A DNA stretch of 64,000 bases from the NCBI RefSeq assembly GCF_015832195.1, contig NC_052046.1:35864911-35928910 (forward strand), given 5' to 3'. The notes beneath the pieces are model-generated. The model searched no databases and was not told where the DNA came from. It worked only from the letters and a program-made list of their open reading frames with translations. Positions 62,239 to 64,000 of this stretch are shown here, one piece after another; positions within the stretch are counted from its first letter, which is position 1; each line of letters begins with the position of its first letter. This DNA comes from Motacilla alba alba (lineage: Eukaryota; Chordata; Aves; Passeriformes; Motacillidae). A program made the position numbers and the translations under genes.

Positions 62239-64000
62239 CTGCAGAAAAAGAAATGAAGATTAAAACTGTCAGTAACAGTGCTAGATTGCTGAATTAGCTC
62301 AAACCTTATCGAGCAGAACTACAGAAGAAAGGGTAAGTTCACAATCCAGTAGTTATCCTGAATCAACTGAGTTTTGGCTGCAGGGAAAAAGCCATGGTTC
62401 TGAACTAGAGAGGATATGAAATTGCTTAATTTGTTTGTTGTTGTTTGAGGTGGTGAGTGCTTGTGCTTGTCCATCTCCTTGCCTGATATAGAGGCATGGA
62501 GGAAGCACCTGCTAAAGGCACAGGAAAACCATTTGGCGTAAGTACTGGTACTGAGGCTCACTTCCTAGTGCTCAAACTAAGCAGCTTGGCTCCACAGCAA
62601 ACTTTTCTACTTCCTAGCTGCAGTAGGAATGCCCCAATTTACACCAGTGTGTATAGAACAACAAACATTTAGGTTTATCAAAAAAGGTGGGTAAGACACC
62701 TTGGTATTGACAGCTGCACCATAAAATTTCTAAGTCCTTAGTTTCTAGCTTCCACTTTAACGTTGCAGGCTTCCTGAACAAAATTTAACTGCAAAGCACT
62801 CATGATTGTCAACATGGGATGGGCTCATAGACTTTTAGGCTCAACAACAGACATACAACCATGCAAAAGCGACAAATGACATCTTGAAGGACAGCCTGCA
62901 GCAAGCTGAGGTGGAGATTTAAATGAATTTTTGACGTAGTCACTTGCCCGAGGTACACACACTTTAGACCAACTAAGTTGGTGTTCTTTGCTTACGTTTT
63001 AACTAATATTATGTATATCACCAGGCAAATACAGGACTAATTTACTAGTGTTTCCTCAAGAGGAAAGCTGAACACCTTTTTCTCCCTTCTCATTACTGCA
63101 TGGTCCACACAGACAGGAATCCTGTAAGGACATGCAGACTAAGCCCATGAGCTCAGAAGAGGAAACTCCTGAATCCTGGTACCAAAGTGAGAAGTGAACT
63201 TTTGCTCTGGAAGCTGTGACTTGCACAAAGGCAAAATACAGAAAGAAGAACATTTGAAGAACTTTGCGGTAGCTCCTCTCATACTTGATACTTTCAGTAA
63301 ACTCCCTTTCTGAGGGGTATGAAAGAAGGAAGAGGATGAACAGACTACATAAGAAGCTTTTCATGGATACCTACATGAAGTTTGAGGTGGGCTACTATCT
63401 TGCAGTTTGGCAAGGTACTCAATTTAGGCAGAAACACACTGACTGTGTTTCTGCTCCAGGACATGGATTAGGGCTGATCACTTTATTACTCAGAGAAGGT
63501 CTTACATCTAGTCTTCAATAAACCACCCTGTCTGACATGCAGGAGCTCTTCATACTTATGGGATTTGAGTAATTATTCACACAACTGAATTTACACTACA
63601 GGCAGCTGGGAGGTTCACTGGATACTTTTTCTCTCTGCCATGTCTGAGCACTTTACCTATGGCTACAACTCCACTCTGCTACAACTCCAGATGAAGTTTC
63701 CTCACAGACTGCAGACAAGAACAATTAAGCCAGTGACGGGAAGGTTTAGGGGATGCTCCCCTCAAGGCATGTATGCCTTGCATCATAAGAAGTCTGCTAT
63801 CTTAATGGGAAAGGCTCAGCTATCAAGATATATATTTATGAAGTCTGGAAGCAAAACCACTTAAGATTTCCTACTTACTTTCCAACTAACTTAGCTTCTA
63901 AGCACTCACCAGCTCCCTGCTTCTTCTGCGAGGATGTGAAACCACAATGAAGATATGCAAAAATGGGTTCTTTTTCACAGCAAGTTCTCTGGCTGGTCAG
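62239..64000 (-). other. SNX30: SNX30 intron, continuing past the window edge
   Basis: Non-coding on both strands as far as can be seen. A good donor-like sequence (CTG|GTGAGTGC on the - strand near 63910) is preceded by a 25-29 codon open frame, but the encoded peptide does not match the SNX30 residues expected before VPADVEK. I therefore leave it as intron. Confidence 0.75.

Noticed and set aside
63910..64000. Possible further SNX30 exon on the - strand
   Set aside because: A good donor and a short open frame exist, but the phase-0 peptide ending SHPRRRSREL does not match the SNX30 sequence expected before VPADVEK, and a TGA closes the frame at the window edge.

Overview
This is vertebrate nuclear DNA. 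Introns are long, splice sites are canonical GT-AG, and most of the sequence is non-coding. It is most likely from a bird: a CR1-type LINE 3' end lies at 61139-61454, and the three recognisable genes are close relatives of human genes but sit in tight array with little interspersed repeat. No bacterial-type genes, operons, CRISPR arrays or convincing RNA genes were seen. Most long open frames outside the exons below are stop-poor chance frames.

Layout. (1) 1-33264 holds the 3' half of PALM2AKAP2 (the AKAP2/AKAP-KL part) on the + strand. A large exon at 16455-18849 carries the PKA-RII binding helix, followed by short exons at 24680-24858 and 33172-33264. About 16.4 kb of upstream intron precedes the large exon. 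The probable 3' UTR begins at 33265; it contains a G-quadruplex motif and a T10-G16 tract. (2) About 34.35-47.7 kb is intergenic, with no gene that I can support. (3) 47710-53664 is the complete coding region of SLC46A2 (thymic stromal cotransporter, major facilitator superfamily) on the + strand, in four exons, 452 codons plus stop. (4) 64000 down to about 55 kb is the 3' end of SNX30 on the - strand: two terminal coding exons (62238-62086 and 59921-59862) and a long probable 3' UTR ending near a pair of AATAAA signals at 55005-55044. SLC46A2 and SNX30 converge, with their likely poly(A) sites less than 1 kb apart.

The genes are functionally independent: a PKA anchoring scaffold, a membrane transporter and an endosomal sorting nexin. 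The convergent SLC46A2/SNX30 pair matches the human arrangement. The close placement of PALM2AKAP2 beside SLC46A2 does not, because in human they are megabases apart on 9q31-q32.

The least expected structures are two near-perfect hairpins. One at 16063-16117 has a 23-bp perfect stem, with a third copy of part of the arm forming a rival hairpin; it lies about 340 bp upstream of the AKAP2 exon. The other, at 60851-60911, has a 24-bp stem with one mismatch and lies in the last SNX30 intron. Both could be pre-miRNA-like or products of recent template-switch mutation. I found no clear new multi-gene system.
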